64,000 nt of DNA. Origin: Heterotrichella gracilis. Lineage: Eukaryota > Sar > Xanthophyceae > Tribonematales > Xanthonemataceae. Positions 36,527 to 44,834 of the stretch are shown one piece after another (positions within the stretch are counted from its first letter, which is position 1; every line of letters starts with the position of its first letter). The DNA lies in the NCBI GenBank assembly GCA_032358255.1, contig JAULBX010017859.1:2316-66315 (forward strand), written 5' to 3'. A program made the position numbers and the translations under genes. Below the pieces are notes generated by a model. It made no database searches. It was not told where the DNA came from and was given only the letters and a program-made list of their open reading frames with translations.

Positions 36527-37690
36527 GTGAAAAAAATCCGAGTAATTAGGTATAAAGTATTGTTTTTCAGTTTGTTTCTCCTTCAATGGGAGAGCTTTGC
36601 TCAATTGGATTCAATCCCTAAAAACGATTTACAGCCAGATTCCTTCTTCTATTTGAAGCGAAAAAATTATCTGTCAGATAATTTAAAACAGACTGAATTG
36701 GCTAAACTGATCGACTCAATGGTCATAAACTTTATGATGAGTCCGCAAAATTGTGGTCTCAGCATTGGCGTTTGTGTGAAAGGAAAAAGTACTTTTTATA
36801 ATTATGGAGAGGTTAAACGCGATTCAAAGACGATTCCTGATTCCTTAAGCATTTATGAAATCGGATCCATCACAAAAACGTTTACGGGTTTATTACTTGC
36901 TCAAGCTATTTGCGAAAATAAACTCAAGCCCGAAGAAGATATTCGCAAGTATTTACCCGGCAAGTACCCTGAGCTGAATTATTATGGGAAAGTCATCCGT
37001 GTTATACACTTAGCGAATCATAGTTCCGGACTCCCCCGAATTCCTCAAAACATGACCACCCAGTTAAATTTTGAAAAGGATAATCCATATAAAAATTACA
37101 CAAAGGAAATGCTATTGAATTATTTGCATACCGTTAACTTGTTAAATGAGCCCGGAAAAGAATTTGACTATTCGCCACTAGGAATGGCTGTTTTGGGAAT
37201 TATTTTGGAAAGCGTTAACCGAACTTCCTTTGAAAGTTTGATGAATGAAAAGATCTTTATTCCAAATCACTTAGAAAATACAGCGATCACCCTTAATCCG
37301 GAGCAGAATTTAAGAATGACAACAGGCTATGGTTTAGATGGTTTTGAAGCAACACCCTGGGAAATGGGTGTTTTTGTGCCGGCCGGCGCTGTTAAATCAT
37401 GCACCAAAGATATGTTAAGTTATCTTGAAATAAACCGAAAAGAAGGAGAGAAAGCCCTTACCTTGGCGCATTTACCAAGTTTTAGCAACAAGGAGAGCGT
37501 TGGCATGGCTTGGTTCATTAAAAAAACCAAACAAGGCAATGAGTTAATTTGGCATAATGGGGCCACTTTTGGCTATGGCAGTTTTTGTGGCTTCATTAAA
37601 TCAAAAGAATGTTCTTTGGTGATACTTACTAATTCAGAGAGTAATGTCGACTTTTTAGGAATCGCCATTTTAAATTATTTACAAAAATGA
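36527..37690 (+). CDS. Secreted serine hydrolase (class C beta-lactamase-like)
   Basis: 387 residues with a signal peptide (LLQWESFAQ). Beta-lactamase-like fold: SITK at 114-117 (nucleophile Ser and base Lys), Tyr215 in YSP where the family usually has YxN, and HNGATFGYGS near 343 (in place of KTG). Such enzymes act as peptidases or esterases on small substrates in the periplasm; they are not resistance enzymes by default. Start is GTG 36527. The next gene overlaps it by 4 bp (ATGA), so they are an operon. Confidence 0.9.
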   Translation: MKKIRVIRYKVLFFSLFLLQWESFAQLDSIPKNDLQPDSFFYLKRKNYLSDNLKQTELAKLIDSMVINFMMSPQNCGLSIGVCVKGKSTFYNYGEVKRDSKTIPDSLSIYEIGSITKTFTGLLLAQAICENKLKPEEDIRKYLPGKYPELNYYGKVIRVIHLANHSSGLPRIPQNMTTQLNFEKDNPYKNYTKEMLLNYLHTVNLLNEPGKEFDYSPLGMAVLGIILESVNRTSFESLMNEKIFIPNHLENTAITLNPEQNLRMTTGYGLDGFEATPWEMGVFVPAGAVKSCTKDMLSYLEINRKEGEKALTLAHLPSFSNKESVGMAWFIKKTKQGNELIWHNGATFGYGSFCGFIKSKECSLVILTNSESNVDFLGIAILNYLQK

Positions 37691-38187
37691 ATGTAGAGGA
37701 AATAAAAAACGCCTTAAACTTATTGCCGCATCCGGAAGGTGGCTTTTACAGAGAAACGTATCGTTCAGAAATGAAGGTGGATGCAGAGCGCCTGAGCAAA
37801 GAATTTTCAGGACAGAGAAACCTATCAACGGCCATTTATTTTTTAATTGAACAATCTAATTTTTCAGCTTTACATAAAATTAAAAGCGATGAGATCTGGC
37901 ATTTTTATGAGGGTGATGCCTTAGAAGTGATTGAAATAGATGATCTGGGTAATTTAAAGTACACGACTGTAGGACGCCGCTTAAATAAAGGCGAACATTT
38001 TCAGTACCTGGTAAAAGCAAACACTTGGTTTGGTTCAAGGGTAAAGGCCGGTGGACAATTTTCGTTAGTTGGCTGCACTGTTGCGCCGGGATTTGATTTT
38101 AGAGATTTTGAAATGGCGAAGCGGGAAGATTTGCTTCAAAAATTTCCGCAACATAAAAGTATTATTGAGGAAATGACTAGGGTTTAA
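37687..38187 (+). CDS. DUF985 cupin-family protein
   Basis: 166 residues, with the family signature LPHPEGGFYRETYRSE near 13-28, TAIYFLIEQSNFSALHKIKSDEIWHFYEGDALEVIEI near 55-95 (cupin metal or ligand site) and GCTVAPGFDF near 130. DUF985 proteins are small cytoplasmic cupins of unclear function. It overlaps the serine hydrolase by 4 bp and the pair is followed by a tandem hairpin repeat region. Confidence 0.88.
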   Translation: MNVEEIKNALNLLPHPEGGFYRETYRSEMKVDAERLSKEFSGQRNLSTAIYFLIEQSNFSALHKIKSDEIWHFYEGDALEVIEIDDLGNLKYTTVGRRLNKGEHFQYLVKANTWFGSRVKAGGQFSLVGCTVAPGFDFRDFEMAKREDLLQKFPQHKSIIEEMTRV

Positions 38188-38200
38188 ACTATGCTGAACT

Positions 38201-38307
38201 TTGGAAAAGTTTAACTGAGTTAATCTGGTGTTACTTTTCCAACGTTAACAAGCAAAATCAACCTTGGAAAAGTTTAACTGAGTTAATGTAGTTTAACTTT
38301 TCCAAAA
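38201..38307. repeat. Two tandem hairpin units after the cupin gene
   Basis: TTGGAAAAGTTTAACTGAGT with TAAT (38201-38224) recurs exactly at 38264-38287. Each copy pairs with a downstream ACTTTTCCAA arm (38233-38242 and 38297-38306), giving two adjacent stem-loops of about 42-43 nt. The spacing is 63 bp. It separates convergent genes and may also act as a bidirectional terminator. Confidence 0.8.
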
Positions 38308-39507
38308 TTATAATGATTTAAAACCATCCAATACCTTTAAAATAATTTTAATGGCCTTTAGCAGTTCTGCATCAGAGATGGTTAAAGGCGGTGCAATGCG
38401 CATGGCGCTGGTACAAAACAAAAACCAATCTGAAATAACACCATTCTCAATACATGATCTTATGATTTTCATATTGATGGACTCTTCTCCAAAATCAATT
38501 GCGCCTAAAGCACCTTCAATACGAATTTCTTTTATTAATGAATGTTTTAAGTTTTCACGGATCAGTTTCTCAATTTCCTTAGCTCGGAGGTAGAGTTTGT
38601 CTTCTAAAATAACCTCTAAAGTAGCCTTAGCTGCCGCCACACAAACAGCATTACCGCCAAAGGTATTGATATGGCCTAAAACCGGATTGTTTGTGAGAGT
38701 GGACATAAGTTTGGTAGATGCAATAAAAGCGCCAATGGGCAAACCGCCACCCATGCCTTTGGCAATGAGTAACACATCCGGTACAACTTCATATTGTTCA
38801 AAAGCAAATAAGGATCCGGTGCGGCCAAATCCACATTGGATCTCATCAAAAATTAAAAGCACACAATGATCATCACAGCGCTTTCTTAGTTTTTTTAGAA
38901 AGTCTGAATTTGCCCGGCGAACGCCTGCCTCACCCTGAATTGGCTCAATGATGACTGCCGCTGTTTTAGAACTGATCTCATCAAGAGCATCCAAATTATT
39001 ATATTCTAAAATGTTGATATCGGGTAGGAGTGGACGGAATGAATTTTTAAAATACTCATCTCCCATTACACTCAGTGCGCCATGTGTACTGCCATGGTAG
39101 GCGTTTTTGAATGAGATGAGTTCTGTTCTACCTGTTGCCCGCTTTGCTAGTTTTAAGGCACCTTCCACCGCCTCACTGCCGCCTGTTGTGAAATAAACGC
39201 AATTAAGTTGTGGAGGTAAAACCTTAGACAAAGCAGTGGCATATGTAACCTGTGGACTCTGGTTAAATTCTCCATACACCATGAGGTGCATGAATTTTTC
39301 TGATTGAACACGAATCGCCTCTACTACTTTTGGATGACAATGGCCAATGTTGCTGACAGAAATACCACTGATCAGATCAATGTATTGTTTTCCATTGACA
39401 TCAGTCAAGGTCACACCTTCTGCCTTAACGATATTCATATCAATACCTAGCAGCGGCTCCTCAGAGGTTTGTGCGACATGTCTTAAAAATAACTCGCGTT
39501 GGTTCAT
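38308..39507 (-). CDS. Class III PLP-dependent aminotransferase
   Basis: About 399 residues from ATG 39507; an upstream ATG at 39525 is possible. PLP motifs are clear: FTTGGSEAVEGALKLAKRATGR near 98, FKNAYHGSTHGALSVMGDEYF near 124, FDEIQCGFGRTG near 217 and the Schiff-base Lys in LLIAKGMGGGLPIGAF near 244. The family includes acetylornithine, ornithine and GABA aminotransferases; without neighbours of arginine or GABA pathways I cannot choose between them. Cytoplasmic. It is convergent with the cupin gene. Confidence 0.86.
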   Translation of the reverse strand: MNQRELFLRHVAQTSEEPLLGIDMNIVKAEGVTLTDVNGKQYIDLISGISVSNIGHCHPKVVEAIRVQSEKFMHLMVYGEFNQSPQVTYATALSKVLPPQLNCVYFTTGGSEAVEGALKLAKRATGRTELISFKNAYHGSTHGALSVMGDEYFKNSFRPLLPDINILEYNNLDALDEISSKTAAVIIEPIQGEAGVRRANSDFLKKLRKRCDDHCVLLIFDEIQCGFGRTGSLFAFEQYEVVPDVLLIAKGMGGGLPIGAFIASTKLMSTLTNNPVLGHINTFGGNAVCVAAAKATLEVILEDKLYLRAKEIEKLIRENLKHSLIKEIRIEGALGAIDFGEESINMKIIRSCIENGVISDWFLFCTSAMRIAPPLTISDAELLKAIKIILKVLDGFKSL

Positions 39508-39555
39508 TTCATTAAATTTCAACACAGAGACTCCAAGTATAAGAGCACACAGAGT

Positions 39556-39605
39556 TTTTTGTCTTTGTGTTGCTGAGTGTCCTTAGTGTCTTAGTGGTTT
39601 CTCTT
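39556..39605. repeat. Diverged CTTAGTG-type repeat at a gene end
   Basis: Phrase gtgttgctgagtgtccttag with tgtcttagtggtttctc, a relative of the repeats at 28075-28402. The minus-strand methyltransferase gene ends inside it: its last codons and the stop codon are read from the repeat. Confidence 0.65.
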
Positions 39606-40208
39606 CTCGAAATTAATAAATAATTCTCTTCCGGCTCTTGGTTGCACAGAATTATAACAGGTCTCCATTTTTTTTAGAACAAACAGATCCTTAAAGTAAG
39701 TGATGTATTCATCGGCATTCCCTCCAAAGGGCGGTTGATCGGTGTTTAAGGGATCGTTGAAAAGTAAGCCGATGAGTCTGCCATTCGGCTTTAAGAGCTG
39801 ATGCATTTTTTCGGCATAGGCTCTTCGAAGAGAGGGATTGATGGCACAAAAAAAGGTTTGTTCTATAATGAGATCAAAGCTTGATAAAAAGGGAGTGCCC
39901 GAAATCTTGTCTAGTTCAAAAAAATCAGTTAAAAGTAAGTTTTCGGATTTAATGCCCGGACATCTCTTTTTAAGATTGTTTAGAGGTTCCTGCGCCATAT
40001 CACACACATAAACATTGCTAAAACCTTTGTTCACCAAATACTCGGCCTCATATGAATTTCCGGCACCCGGTATTAAGATAACGGTTTCTTTGTTGTTAAG
40101 TTGATCAATGAATGCTGCAATGGGAGGAGAAACTTTTCCCAGATCCCATCCAAAATCATTCTTTAGATATCGGTCGTTCCAGTACTTGGCGTTTAGATCA
40201 AAACTCAT
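39591..40208 (-). CDS. SAM-dependent methyltransferase, thiopurine methyltransferase type
   Basis: 205 residues. N-terminal YWNDRYLKNDFGWDLGKVSPPI and the SAM site VILIPGAGNSYEAEYLVNKGFSNVYVCDMAQEPL are the TPMT-family signature; FFCAINPSLRRAYAEKMHQLLKPNGRLIGLLFN follows. In bacteria these enzymes methylate small thiol, halide or metalloid substrates (for example tellurite detoxification). It overlaps the start of the CorC-type gene upstream on the minus strand by 11 bp. The C-terminus runs into a repeat, so the last residues may be recent. Confidence 0.87.
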   Translation of the reverse strand: MSFDLNAKYWNDRYLKNDFGWDLGKVSPPIAAFIDQLNNKETVILIPGAGNSYEAEYLVNKGFSNVYVCDMAQEPLNNLKKRCPGIKSENLLLTDFFELDKISGTPFLSSFDLIIEQTFFCAINPSLRRAYAEKMHQLLKPNGRLIGLLFNDPLNTDQPPFGGNADEYITYFKDLFVLKKMETCYNSVQPRAGRELFINFEKRNH

Positions 40209-41499
40209 TTTTTTCCTGAACTATCAGTTTAACGGACTCAACACTTTGACGATTACGCTTCATAATAATGATCTCATATCCATCCTTTTTGCGTCGGTCG
40301 TTGATGCTTGGTATTTTGCCGAATAAAAAGTTAATGTAACCTGAAACCGTTTCGTATTGAGGGTTTTCGGTGAGTGGTAAGGGGAGCGTTTGATTCACAT
40401 CAGTAATGGCAGCTTGTGCATTGACAATGTATTCGGTATCACTTTTTCTTTCCACACTCGAAACTTCTTCATCGTGCTCGTCTTGTATCTCACCAACCAA
40501 TTCTTCAATAATATCTTCCATGGTTACCAAACCGGCAGTAGAGCCAAATTCATTGGTAACAATGGCCATTTGGTAATGATGTTTTTGAAAATCGCGCAGA
40601 AGTTCGTTGATCTTCATGCTTTCAGGAATAAAATGAACCGGTCGCATGATTTCTTTTAAACTTCTGAATTTATTATCAATAATAGCTCTTAACAAGTCTT
40701 TGCTATGTACAATACCTATCACATTGTCGATGTCACCCAAATAGATCGGCAAACGTGAAAATCCTTCTTCTACCACTTGTTTGATGATCTCATTCTTACC
40801 TAATTCAACGTCTAGGGCGATGACTCTGTTTTGTGGCACCATCACCTGTTTCACGATGCGATCATCAAAATCGAATACATTTTGAATGAGTTCATTCTCA
40901 CTGGGCTTAATGGCACCGCCTTCTTCACTTTCTGTCAATATCAAACGTAACTCTTCTTCTGAGTGAAAATCTTCTTCACCCACTTTTTTAACTCCCATAA
41001 CACGAAGTGCCAGGTTTGAGGACTGGTTGAGGAACCAGATAAAAGGGGAGCAGATAAAGTAGAAAATACGCATAGGCCAGGCAATGATCAAAGTTGCTTC
41101 CATGCAATATTTAATACCGATCATTTTAGGAATTTGTTCACCAAGTGTTACGTGAAAGTAGGTTAGGAGGGTTAAAGCAATGGGAAGGGAAATACTGTGT
41201 TTGGCAGTCTCACTGAGTGGGTAACCCAGGTCGGCAAATGCACGCTGAACAATATGGGAGATGGTTTCTTCACCCACGGCACCGAGTGCTAAAGAGGCTA
41301 AGGTAATACCGAGTTGTGTGGCGGAAAGGTAGGCGTCTAGTTTTTCTAAGAGCGATTTAGCCAGTTTTGCTCTGCTGCTTCCTCTTTGCGCTTTCACATC
41401 CAGCTGTGAAGCACGCACTTTTACGAGTGCAAACTCAGCAGCTACAAAAAAACCGTTAATAAGAATCAGTAAAATGGTAATAAAAAGATCGCCGGCCAT
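40198..41499 (-). CDS. CNNM/CorC-type membrane transporter (hemolysin family by name only)
   Basis: 433 residues: DUF21 TM domain (about 1-190, three to four helices), a CBS pair (about 200-330; MVPQNRVIALDVE, LPIYLGDIDNVIGIVHSKDLL, STAGLVTMEDIIEELVGEI) and a CorC/HlyC C-terminal domain (about 345-430). Family members transport Mg2+ or Co2+ or sense ions; the old name hemolysin is historical and there is no toxin motif. It overlaps the methyltransferase by 11 bp and may be cotranscribed with it. Confidence 0.93.
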   Translation of the reverse strand: MAGDLFITILLILINGFFVAAEFALVKVRASQLDVKAQRGSSRAKLAKSLLEKLDAYLSATQLGITLASLALGAVGEETISHIVQRAFADLGYPLSETAKHSISLPIALTLLTYFHVTLGEQIPKMIGIKYCMEATLIIAWPMRIFYFICSPFIWFLNQSSNLALRVMGVKKVGEEDFHSEEELRLILTESEEGGAIKPSENELIQNVFDFDDRIVKQVMVPQNRVIALDVELGKNEIIKQVVEEGFSRLPIYLGDIDNVIGIVHSKDLLRAIIDNKFRSLKEIMRPVHFIPESMKINELLRDFQKHHYQMAIVTNEFGSTAGLVTMEDIIEELVGEIQDEHDEEVSSVERKSDTEYIVNAQAAITDVNQTLPLPLTENPQYETVSGYINFLFGKIPSINDRRKKDGYEIIIMKRNRQSVESVKLIVQEKNEF

Positions 41500-41550
41500 A
41501 TAAATTGTTACTCAAAGATACGAATTAAAGTCGTTTTTAAATTGTTTAGC

Positions 41551-41901
41551 TTAAGAGCCAAGCTTCTGCAATTGTTGTTCTTTTAATGAAATGATCTCTC
41601 TTAGTAGTTTTATTTCTTCTTGTAATTGACGGGTGGTTTTAGCATCGTCATCACCGGTCCATAATTTATTAATGTAGTAGGGTTTTTCGTTGAAATTGAA
41701 TTTCATCGCTTCTGACCTAAAAAAGCTGTACAATGGAACTTTTAATGCCTTAGAGATGGCTTCCAAATTCCGAAGCTCTAAGGTTTTATTGCTTAATTCC
41801 ATGGTCAGACCTTGTTCGGTCATGTGCAGATATTCGGCCAATTGAGCAAAGGTGTAATTCTCTTTGGCTAAAATTTCAATAATTTTCGATTTGATATCCA
41901 T
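41551..41901 (-). CDS. Small HTH regulator with C-terminal coiled coil
   Basis: 116 residues. An XRE-like helix-turn-helix near 15-60 (FAQLAEYLHMTEQGLTMELSNKTLELRNLEAISKALKVPL), a middle segment of unknown fold and a C-terminal coiled coil (about 88-116; TTRQLQEEIKLLREIISLKEQQLQ). Likely a DNA-binding regulator. The genes regulated are not evident. It lies just downstream of rplS, whose terminator separates them. Confidence 0.75.
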   Translation of the reverse strand: MDIKSKIIEILAKENYTFAQLAEYLHMTEQGLTMELSNKTLELRNLEAISKALKVPLYSFFRSEAMKFNFNEKPYYINKLWTGDDDAKTTRQLQEEIKLLREIISLKEQQLQKLGS

Positions 41902-41934
41902 ACTACAAAATTAAAGGAATACGACACATTTCAT

Positions 41935-41965
41935 AATAAAAAAAGCCGGTTTTGTTAACCGGCTT
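41935..41965 (-). terminator. Terminator of rplS
   Basis: AAGCCGGTT (41943-41951) / AACCGGCTT (41957-41965) with a T run on the minus strand. Confidence 0.88.
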
Positions 41966-41990
41966 ATTAAGATGTGATCTTATTCTTGTA

Positions 41991-42365
41991 TTAAGATTTT
42001 GCGTCAGTAGTTTTGTTTTGGATCTTTTCACGGATACGAGCGGCTTTACCGGTACGATCGCGTAAGTAGAATAATTTAGCACGACGAACGATACCCACTT
42101 TGTTTAATTCAATTGAATCAATGAAAGGAGAAGCTGCCGGGAAGATACGCTCAACACCAACACCATTGCTCATTTTACGAACGGTGAAAGAAGCAGTTGC
42201 TTTTTCGTTTTTACGTTGAATCACAACGCCTGTGAATTGCTGAATACGTTCTTTATCACCCTCTTTAATTTTGTAAGAAACAGTGATGGTATCACCTGCT
42301 TTAAAGTTAGGGTGCTTGGTTTCAGCAGTTAATTGCTTTTTTACGTAGTCTAATAAAATACTCAT
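41991..42365 (-). CDS. rplS: Large ribosomal subunit protein bL19
   Basis: 124 residues from ATG 42365; a longer in-frame start at 42398 is rejected because bL19 begins with a short DYVKKQL segment. Family pattern: [50 protein letters not shown], and [21 protein letters not shown]. Cytoplasmic 50S protein. It has its own strong promoter and terminator. Confidence 0.96.
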   Translation of the reverse strand: MSILLDYVKKQLTAETKHPNFKAGDTITVSYKIKEGDKERIQQFTGVVIQRKNEKATASFTVRKMSNGVGVERIFPAASPFIDSIELNKVGIVRRAKLFYLRDRTGKAARIREKIQNKTTDAKS

Positions 42366-42436
42366 TTTTATTGTTTTTAATATTAATTGTTCCAGCATAC
42401 TTTACTTCGTGTAAACAGCGGCTTTGAAACAGGGGG

Positions 42437-42469
42437 CAAATATACATAATTTTTATGGAAAAATGCAAA
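42437..42469 (-). promoter_or_regulatory. Promoter of rplS
   Basis: On the minus strand, TTTG (42466-42469), 21 nt, TATATTTG (42437-42444): a full match to the consensus. Confidence 0.8.
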
Positions 42470-42522
42470 TTTAGAGGTGTTTTTCTGTTTAATCTGCCCG
42501 AATATTGCTAAAATGCCTAAAA

Positions 42523-43893
42523 TTAGTTAGAAACCGACGAATAGCTTATCACATAGATCAATTTTTGAGTAACATAGTAATGCACAAGACCGTCGGGTCC
42601 AATTAATACAAAGCTGTCGTAAGGACTTTCAGTGGCTTGGAGCCCGCCGATCCGATGGCCGGGTGCCCACCAATTGCCGCGGCAATCAAAATTTTCTAAA
42701 GTGATTTTTTTCCAGGACCCTTTGTGCGAAGGCGAACGGCTTTTGAAAGTAACATGTTCAACTTCTGCTGTTCCTCGAGGTTGTGAATAAATAAATCCGC
42801 TTTGACAACCGTTGTTAACATAGATTTCACCCCTTGCGGAATTTGGGTTGTAGATTGAACTGTCGGTAGAATCTGGCAGAGTTTTGATAATGACCTTTTG
42901 CTGAAAATCTCCAATAGAATCTTTTCCCGCATCAAAAAAAACGTTGTAATGGTTTGTGGGATCTAATAAAGCTACAACCTCTAATTGATTGTTAGTGATT
43001 AAATGGAACACTTCATTTTTTGGACCTGTGCGCGTTGTGATGGTTTTGCTACCCGATTTTTGCAACCAGTGCTTAATAAAAGGAACGCTAAGTATTTGGT
43101 AAGTCACCTGATCTTCGTTTCTCAGCATTTTATCTTTATAGTTGTAATGCTGTACATCAACAAAACCATCACCTGTAGAGTCTCTTTTAGAAAGTATCCT
43201 TCCTTTTTGATCGTATTGCATGTGTGTAAAATTCCGAAACGAGTGTTCGTCGGGATATCCACCTTCTGTTGAACCTCGAGCTTCTTCAAACCTAAGTAAA
43301 TTACCCTGTTCATTGTAAGTTAATTTAAAATTCCCTCGTACTTTTTCAGTTTTGTCTGGCTTATTAGGCTTCTTTAAGGAACTTAATTGAATCGTATTTG
43401 TATTCTCAGTTTGACTATAGTCGACACCTAAACTATCGTAAATCCACCGATTTTTGCTGGAATGAGGACCTTCAACTCTTTTCAGTAAACGAGCGCCCTG
43501 ATCATATTTTAGATTTATGCGGTATTGTTCAGGAAGCTTTACACAAACGCTATCAAGTAAATGCGCCATGGTAGTGGCATCCATATCACCAAGAATATGG
43601 TTCCATATTCCTGGTGAAAAACGCAAACAGGCTTTTACACTAATATACCTGTATGGTTTCTTGAGCAAGGGCTTATAACAAAGCTCTTCTATTAAAACAC
43701 TTGTAAATTTCTGTTGATTTTTGTTCCAATAAGTAGAAGCGAAATTTTGAACGAAGTAAGATTCGTTATTTTCAATGTGCCTAATTACCTGAAAATTATC
43801 GGGCCAGTAGCTTAATTGTGTTGGACTGAAGAACTGTGCAGAACAAAATATTGTCTCTAGCACAAAAAAGATCAGTGAACAATATTTTAACAT
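42523..43893 (-). CDS. Secreted protein with YD-like repeats, function unknown
   Basis: 456 residues with a signal peptide (ETIFCSAQ). The middle (about 190-260) holds motifs of the YD-repeat type (FKLTYNEQGNLLRFEEA, MQYDQKGRILSKRDSTGDGFVDVQHYNYKDKM). The rest is Bacteroidota-type beta-rich sequence with no recognised domain. No sorting tail is visible. It stands alone with no clear terminator. I assign it no function. Confidence 0.65.
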   Translation of the reverse strand: MLKYCSLIFFVLETIFCSAQFFSPTQLSYWPDNFQVIRHIENNESYFVQNFASTYWNKNQQKFTSVLIEELCYKPLLKKPYRYISVKACLRFSPGIWNHILGDMDATTMAHLLDSVCVKLPEQYRINLKYDQGARLLKRVEGPHSSKNRWIYDSLGVDYSQTENTNTIQLSSLKKPNKPDKTEKVRGNFKLTYNEQGNLLRFEEARGSTEGGYPDEHSFRNFTHMQYDQKGRILSKRDSTGDGFVDVQHYNYKDKMLRNEDQVTYQILSVPFIKHWLQKSGSKTITTRTGPKNEVFHLITNNQLEVVALLDPTNHYNVFFDAGKDSIGDFQQKVIIKTLPDSTDSSIYNPNSARGEIYVNNGCQSGFIYSQPRGTAEVEHVTFKSRSPSHKGSWKKITLENFDCRGNWWAPGHRIGGLQATESPYDSFVLIGPDGLVHYYVTQKLIYVISYSSVSN

Positions 43894-44123
43894 GGCAGAA
43901 TATGAAAAAATTTGAATTTTATTGGGTATAAGGTATTAAAAATAATGATCGTTTAAGTAGAATTGTGAATTAAAAAGTGTGAAAGGATACTATTAGGATT
44001 TTGAAAAATTCCAGAAAAATAAAATGAATTTTATTAATACTACATATTCTTTTATGAAAAAATTGCATCTTTGCGGCAGCTTAAGTGTTAGTCTTGATTG
44101 TTTTCAAGAAGTATACAGAAAAT

Positions 44124-44204
44124 GCCCAGGTGTTGGAATGGTATACAAGTACGCTTGAGGTGCGTATGCCGCAAGGTGTGGGAGTTCGAGTCTCCTCCTG
44201 GGTA
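44124..44204 (+). tRNA. tRNA-Leu(GAG)
   Basis: Cloverleaf by hand: acceptor GCCCAGG / CCTGGGT, D stem TTG / CAA, anticodon stem TACGC / GCGTA with loop TTGAGGT (anticodon GAG, 44157-44159), a long variable arm as in Leu tRNAs, and T arm GGGAG / CTCCT around TTCGAGT. The CCA is not fully encoded. A perfect terminator follows 5 bp later. Confidence 0.92.
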
Positions 44205-44208
44205 CCTT

Positions 44209-44248
44209 AAGGGATTTTTGATGATTTTTATCAAAAATCCCTTTTTTA
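44209..44248 (+). terminator. Terminator of tRNA-Leu
   Basis: 14-bp stem AAGGGATTTTTGAT (44209-44222) / ATCAAAAATCCCTT (44230-44243), 7-nt loop, T run. Confidence 0.93.
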
Positions 44249-44321
44249 TTCTTTAAAAACGAAAATCAATTCACATCCAATCGAAATTAATCTGCTTGAT
44301 TAGTAATGTGTTGCATCTTTT

Positions 44322-44360
44322 TAACTATAAATTTAGTTAGTCAACTATAATTATAGTTGA
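44322..44360. promoter_or_regulatory. Two adjacent operators for the BlaI-type regulator
   Basis: TAACTA...TAGTTA at 44322-44339, and a perfect 20-nt palindrome TCAACTATAATTATAGTTGA at 44341-44360. The second overlaps the -33 element of the regulator's promoter. BlaI family dimers bind such palindromes, so autorepression is likely. Confidence 0.75.
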
Positions 44361-44387
44361 TAGGACTAATTTTTTCGTTTAACTTTG
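44357..44387 (+). promoter_or_regulatory. Promoter of the BlaI-M56 operon
   Basis: TTG at 44357-44359, 20 nt, TAACTTTG at 44380-44387. The -33 lies within the operator palindrome. Confidence 0.75.
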
Positions 44388-44407
44388 ATTTTAATAATTA
44401 AAAACAC

Positions 44408-44779
44408 ATGAACGAATTAACAAAGGCCGAAGAACAGATCATGCAAATTCTTTGGGAGAAAGAAAAAGCATTTGTCAAAGATATTATTGATGAAATGCCT
44501 AAACCAAAACCTGCCTATAACACCGTTTCAACCATTATCAGAACCTTGGAGCGAAAAAAATTCGTAGATCATAAAAGCTACGGAAATTCGCATCAATATT
44601 TTCCTTTGGTTGATAAAGGGGAATACACCAAGTTGTTTATGAAAAGAGTGATCACAAATTATTTTGATAATTCCCTTCGGGAAATGGTTTCTTTCTTTTC
44701 GCAGGAAAACGACATGGACATAAACGAGGTGGACGAGGCTATTAAATTGATGCAGGAAATAAAAAAACAAAAGAAGTAG
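44408..44779 (+). CDS. BlaI/MecI-family transcriptional repressor
   Basis: 123 residues with a winged HTH: LTKAEEQIMQILWEKEKAFVKDIIDEMPKPKPAYNTVSTIIRTLERKKFVDHK, then a C-terminal dimerisation helix region. Repressors of this family hold their operon silent until a membrane metalloprotease (BlaR1 or MecR1 type) triggers cleavage or release. The partner gene at 44835 is just that type. Adjacent palindromic operators and the promoter overlap show likely autoregulation. The signal is unlikely to be beta-lactam by default; many Bacteroidota pairs sense other envelope stress. Confidence 0.93.
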   Translation: MNELTKAEEQIMQILWEKEKAFVKDIIDEMPKPKPAYNTVSTIIRTLERKKFVDHKSYGNSHQYFPLVDKGEYTKLFMKRVITNYFDNSLREMVSFFSQENDMDINEVDEAIKLMQEIKKQKK

Positions 44780-44834
44780 TTATAAAACCGAAGGGAATCG
44801 CTAAATAATCAATTCACTCTAAAAAAGAAAGAAC

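Noticed and set aside
40198-41499. A hemolysin toxin
   Set aside because: The name is historical; the domains are DUF21, CBS and CorC, typical of ion transport.
43894-44123. A small gene in the spacer before the tRNA
   Set aside because: No reading frame with a plausible start and length; the sequence is plain A/T-rich.
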